Positions 30,301-41,622 of a stretch of 64,000 nt of DNA are shown here, in pieces (positions within the stretch are counted from its first letter, which is position 1; each line of letters opens with the position of its first letter). The stretch is from Chlorokybus atmophyticus. Its lineage: Eukaryota; Streptophyta; Chlorokybophyceae; Chlorokybales; Chlorokybaceae. The notes under the pieces were generated by a model. It searched no databases. It was not told where the DNA came from and was given only the letters and a program-made list of their open reading frames with translations. A program made the translations under genes and the position numbers. The DNA is taken from the NCBI GenBank assembly GCA_009103225.1, contig RHPI01001311.1, forward strand, positions 120,808 through 184,807. The letters run 5' to 3'.

Positions 30301-32037
30301 CTCTCAGCAGGATATACTTCCTAATGGATGTGATGCAAATTGCACACGTAATGCTTTACCTGTGTCTCCAAGCTCCTCGTCTCGTCCAGTAGCCGGCTCA
30401 GATCAATGCGCAGGTGCCCGATAAGCTTCTCCCCCCTCTCCGTGACCTGTGCACAGATTAATTTCATGTTACATTTTTGTGCTTACGGAATCGTTTGCAA
30501 CCCAACATAACGAGCAAACCCCAACGTTGAATGGCAGAAGATGTGACACTATACACACGCCAATGCTGCGGTGTTCACGTCACACACTGTGTGAATTGGG
30601 TTAAGTCAACAATGGCAAAGTACCACAATGTCACGAGACTCAAGGAAGAACACAAACCAAACATAGGGCACGGACGTGCCGTTGTGTTTTTGGTACTCAT
30701 ACCGCAGCACCATGACCCGACATAACGAACCCAACCCACATCAAGGACCCAAAACCCAACACGAATATGCATCCAAGACTTAAAAACTCGAGGCACCAGA
30801 GGCAAATCAACGCAATCCCACCACAAGGACGCGCAACCCAACATGAAGCGCACGCACCCAACCCGATACGAACACGCCACTCCCCCCCCACCCTCACCTT
30901 GTACACCCCGACGCTGCAGTGTTTCGGCATGTACTGTCCCCCCCCTCCGCTCTCAAACATGGTGCACTCCATCTTCATGGTCTCGTCGAACCTCGCCTCG
31001 TCCCCTTTGACAATAACGCTCCCGGTGTGGTCCCCCCTCGCCCCCTTGCGGACGCGGACGCGCAGGAGGCGCGAGTCGAGGGAGCCGCGGGGGGACAGGG
31101 AGACGGAGACGATGTGGAGGGCGAAGGAGAGGAGGTGGGAGCGCTTGCCCACGCGGGCCAACGCGCGGAAGAGGGAGAGGCTGGGGGAGGGGGGGGCCGG
31201 GTTTGTTTGTTTGCTTGTGCATGCGTGCGCGCGCGCGTGTGTGTGCACGCGTGTGCGCGCGCGCGTGCACATGTGCAGCCACGCACACCCTCAAACCGTG
31301 TGCGTGTACGTGTGTGTATGCGCGTGCGTGCGCGTGAGAAGCCACACATGCGTGCGTAAGCAGCCAAACATGCGCACGCGCGCACACACAGATAGAAACG
31401 ATGCAGTGCTTCGGACACCCCATGCACGCAAGGGCATATGTGTGTGCGTGCGTGCTCGCAGCATGCATGTGCACACACACATGCACAAACGTGTGCGTGC
31501 GCGCACATGCGCGCCTGCGTGTGTGCTTATTTGAACGTAAATGTGTGGCTCCCATGCCTGATTGCTATAAGAACCATGCATCATTGTCCTTCTCGCGTCT
31601 GTGTATGCGAGTGGTTGCACGCGTGCACACGTGAGTGTGAGCGTGTAGGTATACGTGTCTGTGCATGCATCTGTGTGTTTCTGTATGCGTGCACGCATGA
31701 GTGTGGATGTGTGTGTATGTAACGATGCATGTGAAAGCATACATGAAGTTGTGCAAATGTTCACACGCAAACACACCTGCACACGCATGCATACAGACCA
31801 CATGTCCACACGCACACAGCGACTGAAATACCCCAACACACGCACACATGCTTACCGTTTGAAAAGGCTCGGTTTCTTTGCGACAGGCGCGGGCTGTCGT
31901 GGCAGCGAGTAGAGGTGGTCCAACTTGCGCTGGTTGTTGTTGTTGTTGTTGTTGCTGCTGCTGTTGTTGTTGTTGTTGTCGTGTGGGAACGGAGGTGAGG
32001 CCGAGTCGGGATCGTCCTGCTCGGCTGTGCTCGCCAT
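24327..32037 (-). CDS. PMI1-like protein (NT-C2, PMI1 middle region, LysM-like tail)
   Basis: Fourteen predicted exons join in consistent phase: 32037..31856, 31180..30898, 30446..30360, 30083..29991, 29928..29387, 29285..29053, 28653..28350, 28054..27544, 27399..26769, 26496..25859, 25619..25334, 25075..24964, 24886..24736 and 24407..24327 (1377 residues). An NT-C2 domain (about residues 62-225) opens with LFRALARVGK and closes with the QVRFGFWV strand. Later blocks match plant PLASTID MOVEMENT IMPAIRED 1 in order: SVNVKPGPWG, LVLHVSAPVLIG, YTLSELGRVALHAV, MLVQLRDPKRD then VGAPMLAMV, KITGVHLVGMY, and a C-terminal LysM-like stretch (VREGDTMWGIAQ...NPDLIRPKDNIRVK). In plants PMI1 acts at the plasma membrane in light-driven chloroplast movement through chloroplast actin. 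Poly-Asn and acidic inserts are specific to this copy. Introns are alternating TG/CA tracts. Confidence 0.88.
28862..28897. repeat. Perfect 17-bp inverted repeat with 2-bp spacer
   Basis: AGTACAGGGACATGTGT (28862-28878), TG, then the exact reverse complement (28881-28897). It lies in an intron of the PMI1-like gene between exons 6 and 7 and could extrude as a cruciform or fold in pre-mRNA. Confidence 0.9.
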
Positions 32038-33067
32038 GAGAGCCAAGTGTGGATGTGTGGAGTGTTGTTGTGCTTATGACTCGCCTTCAACTTGCGTCTC
32101 TGTCAAATCACATACATAAATGTTGGAATGCCTTCTGTTTATATGCATTCATGAGCCTTTTCTGTGGCATGAGCATACAATATGACCGCACACAACCAGC
32201 CACACTGCTGGCCGTGCAATGTACTCCTCAACAGGTCCATGACACTTCATGGTACAGCACTGCGAAAAGATGCAATGTCAAGTGTCATCTCAACCTTTTG
32301 GATAATGCAGATCTGGGGTCAATCAGTCAGTCAATGCAGCGACAACCCTAACCTGTCATCAAGTTCTTTGTGAAGACGATGTGAAGTAGTAAAATCATAA
32401 GCGGCTGTACGCTTGTCAGCTTCCAAAGACAAAAGGCTACAGTTGATGTAACCAGACATATGGGCCGAGATAGAATGCAGGGTTGGTAGGGTTGACACAG
32501 TCGTTCATGACTGTCTGCCGCTTTGTGCAATGACGGCGACAGATCCATCTTGCTTTATGCAGTTGTTGAAGTTTTTGCCAATTGAGATGGTAGGAGAGCC
32601 CTCACAAACCCACACACACCGCCACTAGCCAGTGCAATAAACTTACCAGTAGATATGAAGTAAAAAGTCCAGTATACTGGCCACCCCTCGACCAGGTGCG
32701 GCGTTGCACCGCCGCCGCCGCCGCCGCCAAGTCGCCGTCGAGGGCCTACCACACCATCCTCCTCGTCCTCCTCCGTCTCCTCTTCTTCCTCCTCCTCCTC
32801 CGCCGCCGCCGCTGTGCCACTTGGCGCGCAAACAGACACTTGCATTGACTTCTACATAACATCCAAACAAGCATGAAGGAAACGCATCTATTCCTACGTA
32901 GGATTCACATGAGGTAGCCTCAGAACAATGGTGAATCTATATGCTTGTATGGCGCAGGCGTTTATGCTTATTGTTCGTCGTTGAGTTGACTGCGGTTACG
33001 AGTAGAATAAGGCTTAAGCTGCTTAAGTTAAGCATTACGCAGCAGCTTTAACCAGGCGGCGGCGTGC
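32038..33067. other. Intergenic with a possible minus-strand exon (32647-32850)
   Basis: On the minus strand, an acidic Glu-rich then Gly-rich frame ends in VEGWPVYWTFYFISTG, followed by a strong donor (CTACTG|GTAAGT at 32647). No partner exons or family were found. If real, the gene would be divergent from the zinc protein that starts at 33068, with about 200 bp between them acting as a shared promoter. Confidence 0.3.
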
Positions 33068-33540
33068 ATGGCGGGCAGGGCGTTGGCGGCCGCCGCAGCC
33101 TGCGTCGCCGGCGTCGGCCTCCTGGGCGTCGTCTTCAACGTCGCAGGCGCGAGCATAGTCGCCGCCATCACATCCAAAGTAAGGGGTTATCTCTCTCTCC
33201 CCCCCCCTCTCCCCCTGCCCCACCCACCCACCCTAACCCACCTCCTCCTCCTCCTCCTTCAGGGTATCAAGCGCGCTGTCTGTGAAGTGTGCGGGGAGGG
33301 AGGCAGGAGCACAGCGGCCCAGCTCTGTCGGACGTGTGGAGGTGAAGGGGCGATCGGGTGGCAGCCGAACGCGAGGGCCAGGGTGGAGAGGAGGACGGTG
33401 TGCCCAACGTGCGACGGGAAAGGGTGAGAGTATATGGTTGTTGATATTGTTGTGTGGTGTCGGTATGTTATATATATGGACTCTTTGTGTGTGGCAGGGA
33501 GCAGAAGTGTCTTAACTGTCTCGGTAAGGGTGTGGTTTGA
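33068..33540 (+). CDS. Small DnaJ-type CxxCxGxG zinc protein (BSD2-like)
   Basis: Predicted exons are 33068..33178, 33263..33423 and 33498..33540, giving 104 residues; the phases agree. Residues 1-37 are Ala/Val-rich and hydrophobic (ALAAAAACVAGVGLLGVVFN), either a membrane segment or part of a targeting sequence. The rest carries four Cys motifs, CEVCGEGG, CRTCGGEG, CPTCDGKG and CLNCLGKG, the pattern of the DnaJ zinc-binding domain. In plants, single-domain proteins of this type (BSD2 and relatives) act in chloroplasts as assembly chaperones. Localisation and client are inference here. There is no J domain, so it is not an Hsp40 itself. The gene is convergent with the helicase downstream. 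Confidence 0.75.
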
Positions 33541-35077
33541 GAGTTGAAGAGTTCTGTGAGATCTGGTATTGAACTGAACACCGGTTCTGAGAGAGATTGT
33601 TAGGAACAGTATGTGCATTGCAATTGCTAATGTGCGTGCGTTCTTGAATGCTGTCTTGTTGTTGCTGCGAGTGCGTGTGGAATGCCTGTGTGTGTTTGTG
33701 ACATTATCAGTACCAGCTTCGTGGTTGTGCTTGTGTGTGGTGTGACTTATACGTATTTGTGCAAGCACAGGTGCGCAAACGTGCATACGCATGCACGCTC
33801 ACACGCAAACGCACACCTGACCGTGCATTCCAAACAGGCTCCACAATGCATGCTTGCACAATGTGCGCGCGTGTGTATGTGTCTCCACACGCATGCACGT
33901 GCAATGAGTGTAAGCGCGTGAGTACACAATTGCATGCACAGACACCATGCTCAGGAGTGCGTACCGCATATGCATGCATACATGCAGCACATATGCAAGC
34001 AAGCACAACGGGGTGTTAGCAGTCGTAGGTAGATTAGGTAGAGTAGCCCGGTGGTGAACTACGTGGTAGTGTGAAATGTGAGTGGTATGATTGTGGGATG
34101 GTGATGGTCACTGTGCATGAGCATATGCCACGCGCATTGTATGTACATGCTCACGCACATAACTGTGCGTCATCATGTGCACAGAGACACACCAGCATGC
34201 GCATGCACATGCACACATGCATGCACACACATATGTGGCATACAGTCTTTGTACACACACTCACCCTGCAAACGCGCACACGCACATGCACAGCTGGACT
34301 CGCTTGCGCCTGTGCGCACACACTCACAATGGCAACAACAACAACAACCCAACTGCCACCCTTTAGCGAAACAGCGGCTCACCACCAGCGCTTAGTTTGG
34401 TTGTCCCCTATTGAAGCCGGCAGCGGGAGGGTGTACGACGCTACCCAATGAGTTTGTTTTTGTTTCCAGACATTAACATCCACTGTATACACACACGGGT
34501 GTGTGTATACAAACGCATGGGCAGGCATGCACACACACGCAGGACACGCAGTGCGCGTGGGCCCGCGTGCGTGCATGACTCTCCACACACGTGCGTGCAG
34601 AGTCACACACGTGTGCATATGCGCAAGTACATGTGCGCACACCCACACGCGCCTGAACAACACACATCTAGTCGAAGATGCCGCACACGCATGCACATAC
34701 ATGCGTGCGCTTGCACACGCACATGCACCAAGCAGCAGCAACCCAACTTGGCACTCATTGTGGAAGACAGGCGCACTACTGCACTACTTCCCGCGTGCAT
34801 CTATTGACATCCACCGGATCCGCACACGCGTGCGCCAATCCGCCCACACACCAACAGCAGTATTACCCAGAGCCAACATACACAAACAGCAACTCATCAA
34901 ACAGTAGGCCCGTCCCACAGTACACATACTCACACGAACTCACCTCCTTCCACATATGTATTTTATACGTACCAACCCGCATAGCACTACTGCTGCATAC
35001 GTGCACACGTACACGCGCATCACGAGTACAAATCATCCTCACGCCCACTCTCACTCTTCACCCCACCCTCACCCGCT
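33541..35077. other. Convergent intergenic region, CA/TG-rich
   Basis: Lies between the 3' ends of the zinc protein and the helicase. It is dominated by CA/TG/GC alternating tracts. A perfect inverted repeat TGTATACACACAC (34484-34496) with its complement at 34499-34511 is present. Two loosely similar blocks (near 34345-34480 and 34735-34810, both ending ACATCCAC) may be an old local duplication. No gene recognised. Confidence 0.5.
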
Positions 35078-38000
35078 CTATGTATCGTCCTTGCCACACG
35101 CACGCACGCTCTCCTCGACAGCCTCCTTCCCGAGCACGTCCACAATAAACCTGCTCGGCTTATCTTTCGTTCCAACACCAAGTACGCACGAGAACACAAA
35201 CACCTCGCTCGCCCTCGTCATGGCGATGTAAACCAACCTCCTCATGTTGGCCACATGTTTGTTCCTGAGCATCTTGTTGTGGGCGTGTGGGGTGGACCCA
35301 ACATGCGTGTCGAACACGCCTTTCGGGGTGGGAAAGGGCGGGGAAGTTCTTCTGCCGGGTAGTTTGGCGTCGTGTGCACATATGAGGAAGACCGCTTTGA
35401 ACTGTTTGCCTCTCACGCGGTGGAGATTGCTCACGCACACGGCATCACGATGGAAGTCATCGTCATGTTGGGTGTGTATGTGTGCGTGCGAACCCAACGC
35501 AACGGACACGCCGTCATTGTTGTGCGTGTCGTTGTTGTTGTGCGTATCGTCGCTGTTGTGCTGCGTGCTGCCAGACCCAACATGTCCAACTTGTCCACCC
35601 GCGCTCTTCTTGTTGTTCTCGCACAGGAAATAGTCCACAGGTATGTCACGTTGCGAGAGTGCCGCCACAATGTGTCGCGCATCCCACGCACTCTTCGTCA
35701 CAACCGCAATGTCTTTCAGTTGATATCCGTCGTGCCCGTCATCGTCATGAAGAGCCGATATCATCTCCGCCACACGCGAAGCCTCCTCTTCGGGCGTGTC
35801 CACAACGACGAGGTGGACGCTCTCGTTGATGACAGACAACTCAACATCACGAGGGGTGTGTTGTGTCTCCTCTTGTTGCTTCTTCTTTCGAGTGCGCTTC
35901 TTTGGTTGTGGTTGTTGTTGGGCAGGAGGTTGGGATGTGGTGGCGATATCGGTTGGGAGCTGCTCTGGATATAAGTAGCGATCGGGAGACATCAGCCGAG
36001 CCGCGCCTCTCACGATGCCTGTCGCGTGTGTGTGCAGCATCAGTGTGTGGATGTGTGCATTTGTGAGGGTGTGCAGGCGTGTGCGCATGCGTGTGTGTGC
36101 GTACGTGTGTGTATCTGTGTGTGGACATGTGCGAGTGTGTGCGCGTGCGTGCGCATGCGCGTGCGTGCATGTGTAATCAGCACATGTTGATTTTCTGGCA
36201 TCACCTGGTGCTGAGCGCATGTTCTGTGTGAGTTCGTGGACGGCTCCCGCAGGGAACAGAGCGAGGAACCGGCGCCGCAGCTCCGCGTTGCCGCCGCCAG
36301 TCCAGGGGGAGGAACCGCCGCCGAACGGGAGCTGCTGAAGGGAGTCGCCTGCGCAGAGTGGAGAGGGTGAAAGAGTTGCTGTTGACTGGAGATACGTACA
36401 CACAGATATAGGCACACACGCACGCACACACATATGCACGCGTGCACATGTACACATACACATACACACATATGCACACGTCCACACGTCCACACGCGCG
36501 TGCAGCCTGCGCATGCACACACAAGCACATTGCATGCTCACGTGCACACGCACACATGTACCTGCTGCGACCACGTTGCGCGAGTCGCGGGCGAGCTTGT
36601 ACGCCAGCAGAAGAGCCTCATCACTGCAGACGAGACTGTGAGGTTGTGTATCACACAAACACACATACGACACGACACAACAACAACATACCTGTGGTCT
36701 TGCAGCTCATCCACCATGACATGCCGGTACCGATGCGCGCCCCCGCCGGCAGCCACAATATCCGCAGCACGCGCCACCTGAACACACACACACATCATAA
36801 CAATGTTCTACAAAGCCAACACACACAACCTTCTCTCACCATCTCATCGAACTCTGCCACGCGGCGGCTCCGCTTCAGCTCCACCCACTCTTTGTACACT
36901 TTCGCCACGGTCCTGCTCGTCCACGCCGTTGATGGCGACGAACTCCTCCTTGCTGTTGTGGTTGATGTTGGGGTTGATGTTGGGCTTGGTGTTGAGCTGG
37001 AAGCGTTGTTGTGGCTGCGTCTCCTCTCGTCGTCATCAACATCATGATCATCGTCATCGATGTTGAAGTCGTTGTCCTCATTGTCAAGATGGCACTTCTC
37101 AAGGTACTCATCTGGGCCGACACCCGCAACCTATGAATGCCAAGGACTCAAACATGCGCTAAGGCGTGCATGTGTCTGATCATCATATGTGCGTGATTGC
37201 GTGTGCATGTGCATGTGTGCGCGCGCGCGCCAAACACACGCACACTCACGACAAGAACAAGCAAATGCAACGCATATTGTTGTTATTGCCGTGTTGTGCA
37301 CGCACATACAATCTCTCATCTCTCACCTTCAACATCCTGAAGTGGTTCAGCAGCGCCTTCCCCATCGCCACCTCCACGCCATCCTCCTCGCCTTCACCAT
37401 CCATGCCGTTGTTGTTGCTGCTGTTGCTGTTGCTGTTGTTACCCATCACCATGGGCCGCTTGCGCAGGTACGACTCGCGGAGGGAACGGGCAGACGTATA
37501 GTCAAGGAGGAGGGACACCGCCTGAGATGTGTGTGTATGAGTGTGTGTGTGGGGGGGGCNNNNNNNNNNNNNNNNNNNNNNNNNNNNNNNNNNNNNNNNN
37601 NNNNNNNNNNNNNNNNNNNNNNNNNNNNNNNNNNNNNNNNNNNNNNNNNNNNNNNNNNNNNNNNNNNNNNNNNNNNNNNNNNNNNNNNNNNNNNNNNNNN
37701 NNNNNNNNNNNNNNNNNNNNNNNNNNNNNNNNNNNNNNNNNNNNNNNNNNNNNNNNNNNNNNNNNNNNNNNNNGGGCTTGCGTGCGTATGCTTGTGTGTG
37801 TAAATGCGCGCGCATGCGTGTGTACGTTCGTGTGCGTGCCCGCTTGTGCCCTGCGGCTGTGCGGAAGTAAGGCCAAGTGTGTCCCTGCACATGTCTGTGT
37901 GCGCGCATGCATGCATGCATGCGCGCGCGCGCGCATGTGTGTGCGCGCGAGCACGAGCATGTCCATGCACGTGTGCGCGCGTGCGTGCATGCGTGTCTAC

Positions 38001-39232
38001 GCAAACGCTCACATCTTGTGCAGGTTGTTCATACACACCAACACACCAACATCCCCACCTCATTCGCCGGCAGCAATCTCGCCCCCTCTCCCTCCCCCCT
38101 CACCACTTCCATCGCCTTGGCGTGCACCGTCTTCACCTGCACGCTCCTCATGGCATCCAGCGGCGTCCACAACTCCACCATACTCTTCACCCTCTCCGCA
38201 CACTCCTTCCCACTCGTCAGTATGAGTATCTCGTCCGCCTTTGACGTGTGCGTGGCGACGATGTGGGCGGCGCGCGCGGCGAGGGAGACGGTCTTGCCGG
38301 TGCCGGCGGGACCGAGGATCAGGAGGGGACGGGAACGGAGGAAGAGGATGTGGGATTGAGGGGAGGAGAGGGCGGAGAGGGACTCGTCGAACTGGGGGGG
38401 AGGAGAGAGAGTGGGTGAGTGGGTGGGTGGGTGGGTATGTGGTGACATGCACGCACGCACGCACGCATACGCACGCTAACACGCACGCACCCACAATCAC
38501 ACACGCGCGCACGCAGACACATTCATGCATGCGCGCACGCATCAATGCGTGCGCGCACGAGCGCACGACAACCGCACGATATACACGAATTGTACAAACG
38601 CACGCGCAAGGACACACTGGCACGCAACAAGCGCACGCACGCTAGCAAAACAAAGATACAATACAACGACAACAACAGCAACTCACTGTGGCGTGTTCGA
38701 ACTCGAACGGCTCACAACGCGCATCCTCATCGTCGCCATCATGAAACTCTTGTTGTTGTTGGAGCGCGTCGACACGTCCATTGTCGTGGTGGTTGTGTCC
38801 GATGTGGTTGTTGTGGGGGTGGTTGTAGCGGTGGCTGTGATGGTGGTGGTTGTCCACTGCTGCTGTTGTTGAAGATGACAATGAGGCATAAGAGAAGCGA
38901 GTCATGAGTCCTCCGCGCCGTGGATGATGTGGGTGAAGTGGATGGTGATGTGGACCTTGTTGTGGTTGTTTCTGTAGTTGTCTTCTACTTTGCGGCTGAT
39001 GAAGAGGTGGGAATGAGTAGTAGTAAGAAGGGAGTGGCGAAGCCACAGAGGAAAAGGCATGACACGGAGGACTCATCGCCGTGGTTGTGGTTGTTATGTC
39101 TGTTGTGTTTGAAGGTGTTGGTGTGTTGGTTGCGTGTGTTGTTGTTGTTGTCGTTGTCGTTGGGATGATGGTGAGGCGTCGCCACAATGAGGCTAGTGTC
39201 CTCCTTTTATTCAGCGGCTGCCACAGCAGCAT
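35078..39232 (-). CDS. UvrD/REP-like superfamily 1 helicase
   Basis: Eight predicted exons: 39232..38687, 38391..38059, 37521..37327, 37130..36840, 36777..36692, 36635..36562, 36348..36205 and 36018..35078 (869 residues if nothing is hidden in the gap at 37560-37773). Walker A is GPAGTGKT (about residues 209-216). Motif II is VDELQD (about 478-482). GDSLQQL fits motif III, VHELTQNMRS motif IV, VSNLHRVRGKQFKAV motif V, and RRLVYIAMTRA motif VI. The family unwinds DNA 3'-5' in repair or replication. The N-terminus (MLLWQPLNKRR...SLWRRL) is basic and could be an organelle presequence, followed by about 150 residues rich in Thr, His and Pro. Asn/Asp-rich inserts interrupt the helicase core. Exact cellular role unknown. 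Confidence 0.82.
37560..37773. other. Assembly gap (214 N)
   Basis: Lies in the second intron of the helicase gene, flanked by TG-rich microsatellite sequence and a poly-G run. A short exon could be hidden, although the flanking exons join in phase 0 without one. Confidence 0.97.
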
Positions 39233-41622
39233 GCTCTCATGTCTTCGCTTCTCTTCACTTCACTTCTCAGCTAAAATAACGAATTGCCTCTAAGTCCGCC
39301 TCGCTAAGTATCATCGATGAGCAGCATCAGCACCTATGCTTGGGTCCCTACAAGGCGACGAAGGCATTGACAAGACAATCTGAAACATCCATAAGCGCAC
39401 TTGGATGAGTAAAATATTGAGTAACGTAAAGTGAGTAATTGCAAGTAAACCACGACGCAATGCAACCACTTCTAACATTCGCTCAATTGTTGAAGAAATC
39501 AACAATACAGATAGAAATGACACATACATAGTCATGCGGCCGCCATAATCCACCGCCATTGTCCGCCCTCGTCCTTCGCCTCTCCCTCCTTGTCCTCCCC
39601 TTCCACCTCCTCCCCCTTTTCGTCCTCCTCCTCCTCCTCCGCCACCGCCACCGCCACCACCGCCGCCGCCGCCGTCAACGGCAACTTTATCCAGGGGCCA
39701 TGGATTGGTGCAGCACTAGAGACAACTTTTCAAAAATTTGTGGAGTGAGAGCGGCCTGCAGCCAGGCCGGAGCGGTTGTCAACCGGGCGGCGGCGGCGGA
39801 GGAGGAGGAGGAGTGTGTGTCTAGGCATGGCAGTACTGCCGGACGCCCCCAACCCTGGTACACGTAGGGTATGGGATGGGGTCACATAATAAGTAATCTC
39901 GTACACTTGTACACCGGTGAAGTACACGCTTGTTGGTGGTAGGACTCCTACCGTAGGAGTCTCTATCTACTGTGAGTAACGTGTGTGATACCCAAAACTC
40001 TGCTTCTTCTGCGTGCATTGCTCACTTAGCGTAGTGACCTGGTGACAACGGCCATGTCACTACAAAAGCTTCAATGCTGTCTCCTTACATCGCACAGAGC
40101 GTGTTAATGTCCAATGTAAAGCATCATTTATGTTCGTCTCTCTTGTTTCTGTACTATGGCAGGTGAAGACTCTGCTTAACCAGGTCTCTGTATAAACTTG
40201 CAACATGCTGTGATGATGATTGGTTGTGTACAAATAGAGCAAAGGGGATTGTGTGCATGCTAAGTCGCACACCCACCGTGCCCACATGCAACCAAACAGC
40301 AGCACACAGTCCACACTTACCAACAAGACAGCCACCGGGCTAGTCATCGACTAGTTCATTGTTTTACCGATCACCTACCTACCAATTCACCACCCCCGTC
40401 AGTCATGCATGCATGCTCAGAGCCAGTCACTTACCTGCCCACAGGGCCGCTTGCAAGTCGCGGTCGTCCACCACATTATTGGCCGCTTGCGTCCGCGGTG
40501 CAAGCAATGCCCAGCATAAGGTGAAAGAGAGAGTCCCCCCAGTAGTAGCACACCAGCAAGCGCACATTCACACTCACACCGTCATCACATCATCACAACA
40601 ACCACCAACAGTTCACAACACCAACCCTAGGCAGCGTGACTCGCTCCCTCTCCGCTCCCTTCCTCTGCCACTTCTCCTGCACTCTGTGCTCAGCCGGCGC
40701 AACCCTTGCGATGTTGCCGAGGGTGCATTCTGTGACTGTGGTTCTTACTGCTCTGCATCAGCCATAGTTTGGAAGGTCGCGTGGGTCAACACCCAGCACA
40801 GAGCTTAATTACCATTCATACTGAGAACACAGTCCTTGCGTACAAGAATGCACAAACAAAAACAGCGACAGTGTCACCAAAACTCAGCACTCAGCACAAC
40901 AACAATAACGACAACGTGCCTTATACAAGGTCTCTCTACTACTTCCAAGCTCTGGGGGGTACGAGCTATACAAAAGAAACAACAACAAGGCTGGGGGTTA
41001 GTTCCCATAAAACTTCAATACACCCAATATGACTCTGCTAGCCAAGGGGCCGGGGAGTGGCCGCCACGACCAGTAGTAGCCACACTTTTCTGCACACAAC
41101 AACTACTACTAAAGAGCTGGACGTGAGGGGAGGGGGAAGGTGTCCACCTTCTTGTTCTTCTCTCCTCCTCGACACACGCCTCAAAGCTCATCATAATGGT
41201 GGTGACAAAAAGCCCACTAAAGTTTGCAATAAACCCTTCGACCCCTCGGTGTAATAAACAACAACAGTTTCATTAATTCCCTCTAAATATTTCGACAACA
41301 GCAGCCAAACCTGCAGACAAACTCCTCTCTCATTCTCACTTATATAAAAGTCACTAAGCAGTGGAGCCACCGTATTTTTCTCTCTCTCTTTCTGGCTGGG
41401 GAGATGAAGCCGGCCCTCCAGTTGTTTCTGGTTAAACAGACAACATAAAGCCCACTAGGGCACTTGTGTGTGTGCGTGTGTATGTGTGTGTGTCGTGTCC
41501 AAGTGTGGTTCTGTAAGAAATCAGGTGGAAAAGAAACGCCAGCAACAGGCGTGTAGACCACGTCGGCTCGCCATCTCACGTGTGTTGCACGCGCGTGTAG
41601 GACAGATTGTCAACCCACCCAC
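39233..41622. other. Intergenic with possible minus-strand exons near 40.1-40.5 kb
   Basis: On the minus strand an exon-like frame ends VVDDRDLQAALWA at a strong donor (GGGCAG|GTAAGTG, about 40434). Further on, a short Met-initiated segment (MTSPVAVLL, ending at a GTAAGTG donor near 40321) joins in phase to HVASLYRDLVKQSLHLP-stop, which carries an LYR-like motif. The open frame is too short for an LYR protein and no continuation was found. A GGN-rich stretch at about 39590-39680 encodes Gly/Arg on the minus strand. The rest (40.9-41.6 kb) shows nothing recognisable. Confidence 0.3.

Noticed and set aside
30087-31845. Many open frames rich in Cys, Val, His, Thr and Ala on both strands (also 17, 25, 28, 34 and 37-38 kb)
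   Set aside because: They come from CA/TG/GC alternating tracts inside introns and spacers.
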